Under the pieces are notes generated by a model that did no database searches, was not told the DNA's origin, and was given only the letters and a program-made list of their open reading frames with translations. Positions 10,696-11,499 of a stretch of DNA of 11,499 nucleotides are shown here, piece after piece (the first letter of the stretch is position 1; each line of letters starts with the position of its first letter). The stretch comes from Alphaproteobacteria bacterium. GTDB taxonomy: Bacteria > Pseudomonadota > Alphaproteobacteria > Rickettsiales > UBA8987. The DNA is taken from contig JAHFPR010000026.1 of the NCBI GenBank assembly GCA_023269645.1, positions 2,009-13,507 on the forward strand, given 5' to 3'. Made by a program: the position numbers and the translations under genes.

Positions 10696-11499
10696 TCACC
10701 ATCTCACCAGGCACGAACCCCAGGTCAGGCCTCCGCCGATGGCGGCAAGTGCTAGCAGGTCGCCCTGTTTAATGCGCCCGTCGCGCACGGCGGTATCTAT
10801 CGCCAGCGGGATGGAGGCGGCGGAGGTGTTGGCGTGTTTGGCCACGGTGGATATGAGTTTTTCTTCCGGCAGCTTGAGTTTTCGCATGGTCGCTTCCAGA
10901 ATACGCTGGTTGGCCTGATGGGGGATCACCCAATCCACATCCTGAGCCGAGAGGTTGCACGTTTTCAATGCGGCACGGGTGGCTTCCGCCATTTTTGCCA
11001 CGGCGTGCTTGAACACTTCCTGCCCCTGCATCCGCAGCTTGCCGACCTGCTCCGACCGCGACGGGCCGCCATCGGCATAAAGCAGCTCGCGCGTGGAACC
11101 ATCCGCATAGAGGTGCGCGGAGAGGATGCCGCGTTGCAGGAAACCCTCTTCCGCACACGGGAGAGGATCATTCCTTCCCTCCAGCACCACCGCGCCCGCG
11201 CCGTCGCCGAACAGGATGCAGGTGGAGCGGTCTTTCCAGTCCAGGATGCGGGAAAGCGTATCCGCGCCGATGACGAGCGCGCACTTATACTGCCCGGTTT
11301 TCAGGAAAGCATCCGCCGTGGCGAGCGCGTAAATGAAGCCGGTACAGACGGCTTGAATATCGAACGCGGCGCAGTGCCAGGGGGCAGTGGGTGGTCGGTG
11401 GTCGGTGGTCGGTGGTGGAAGTCGAGAAGGGAGCGCACTTAAAAGCCGCTGCACCTGGCACGCCGTGGAAGGAAACGTGTTATCCGGCGTGGTGGTGGC
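10696..11499 (-). CDS. fabH: 3-oxoacyl-ACP synthase III (KAS III), 5' end cut by window edge
   Basis: FabH condenses acetyl-CoA with malonyl-ACP to start fatty-acid synthesis. The frame is open from the window edge (ATTTPDNTFPSTA) to TGA at 10696, 267 codons; roughly the first quarter is missing. The catalytic Cys is in FDIQAVCTGF, His in VIPHQANQRI and Asn in KHANTSAAS, so the triad is intact. LFGDGAGAVVLE and the AAIGGGLTWGSCLVRW end are typical. Two stretches are foreign to the family. About 20 residues (SALPSRLPPPTTDHRPPTAP region) lie before AAFDIQAVC, encoded by 7-bp tandem repeats. A shorter one (NDPLPCAEEGF) follows VVLEGR, encoded by the same hairpin that is inserted in thiL. Neither breaks the frame. 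Activity is inferred from the complete motifs. Confidence 0.95.
   Translation of the reverse strand, partial: ATTTPDNTFPSTACQVQRLLSALPSRLPPPTTDHRPPTAPWHCAAFDIQAVCTGFIYALATADAFLKTGQYKCALVIGADTLSRILDWKDRSTCILFGDGAGAVVLEGRNDPLPCAEEGFLQRGILSAHLYADGSTRELLYADGGPSRSEQVGKLRMQGQEVFKHAVAKMAEATRAALKTCNLSAQDVDWVIPHQANQRILEATMRKLKLPEEKLISTVAKHANTSAASIPLAIDTAVRDGRIKQGDLLALAAIGGGLTWGSCLVRW
11144..11167 (-). repeat. Palindromic repeat copy in frame in fabH
   Basis: CCCTCTTCC-GCACA-CGGGAGAGGA (plus-strand reading) is the third copy of the hairpin seen twice in thiL (385-408, 450-473), with one mismatch at the end. On the coding strand it encodes DPLPCAEEG in FabH, in the same frame as the thiL copy that encodes NPLPHTEEG. 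It sits between VVLEGR and GILSAHLYADG, a surface-loop region where family lengths vary. Confidence 0.8.
11391..11418. repeat. Heptanucleotide tandem repeat inside fabH
   Basis: GTGGTCG occurs three times in tandem (11391-11411), followed by GTGGTGG (11412-11418). On the fabH strand this encodes a Pro/Thr/His/Asp/Arg-rich peptide within an insertion spanning roughly 11374-11439, just before the catalytic-Cys strand. The four-unit tract is 28 bp and the unit is not a multiple of three, so loss or gain of one unit would shift the frame. Confidence 0.85.

Noticed and set aside
11391..11418. CRISPR or origin iterons from the tandem heptamers
   Set aside because: The units are only 7 bp, contiguous and within an open fabH frame; no replication gene is nearby.

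Overview
This looks like a chromosomal segment of an alphaproteobacterium with fairly high GC by eye. The best taxonomic clue is the right end. Reading leftward on the minus strand it carries fabH, ihfA, a MerR-family regulator and, further on, tRNA-Pro(GGG), a gene order familiar from Alphaproteobacteria. I cannot place it below class. Both window edges cut genes: thiL on the left loses its 3' end and fabH on the right loses its 5' end.

Layout. Positions 1-1040 hold thiL (minus), followed by a palindromic repeat that seems to supply promoter and ribosome-binding elements. Next is a DUF1338/HglS-type 2-oxoadipate dioxygenase-like gene (1153-2118, plus). A divergent pair of small XRE-type regulators sits at 2134-2711. 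A glutathione-peroxidase gene (2901-3470, plus) converges on a minus-strand unit of a TetR regulator and a small alpha/beta hydrolase (3465-4686). Divergent from tetR is a tightly overlapping three-gene membrane operon, DUF2157 - DUF4401 - GDYXXLXY (4801-7419, plus), with a recognisable promoter overlapped by an operator-like repeat. Then come a BrnT/BrnA toxin-antitoxin pair (7501-8098, minus), tRNA-Pro(GGG) (8323-8399, minus), a dense composite of hairpin repeats (8406-8655), and a compact phage-type lysis cassette (8744-9751, plus). The lysis cassette has a P5-like muralytic or structural protein, then an Rz-like gene with a nested Rz1-like lipoprotein gene. The window ends with merR, ihfA and fabH.

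The most unusual feature is the palindromic and short tandem repeats, which lie not only between genes but in frame inside two housekeeping enzymes. ThiL carries two repeat-derived insertions in an otherwise intact reading frame with all family motifs, and FabH also carries two. One ~24-bp hairpin (CCCTCTTCC-N5-CGGGAGAGG) occurs twice in thiL and once in fabH. In one copy in each gene it is read in the same frame, giving xPLPxxEEGx peptides. This resembles the in-frame palindromic elements known from Rickettsia. A second notable feature is the phage-type lysis module with no visible head or tail genes, sitting between tRNA-Pro and merR.
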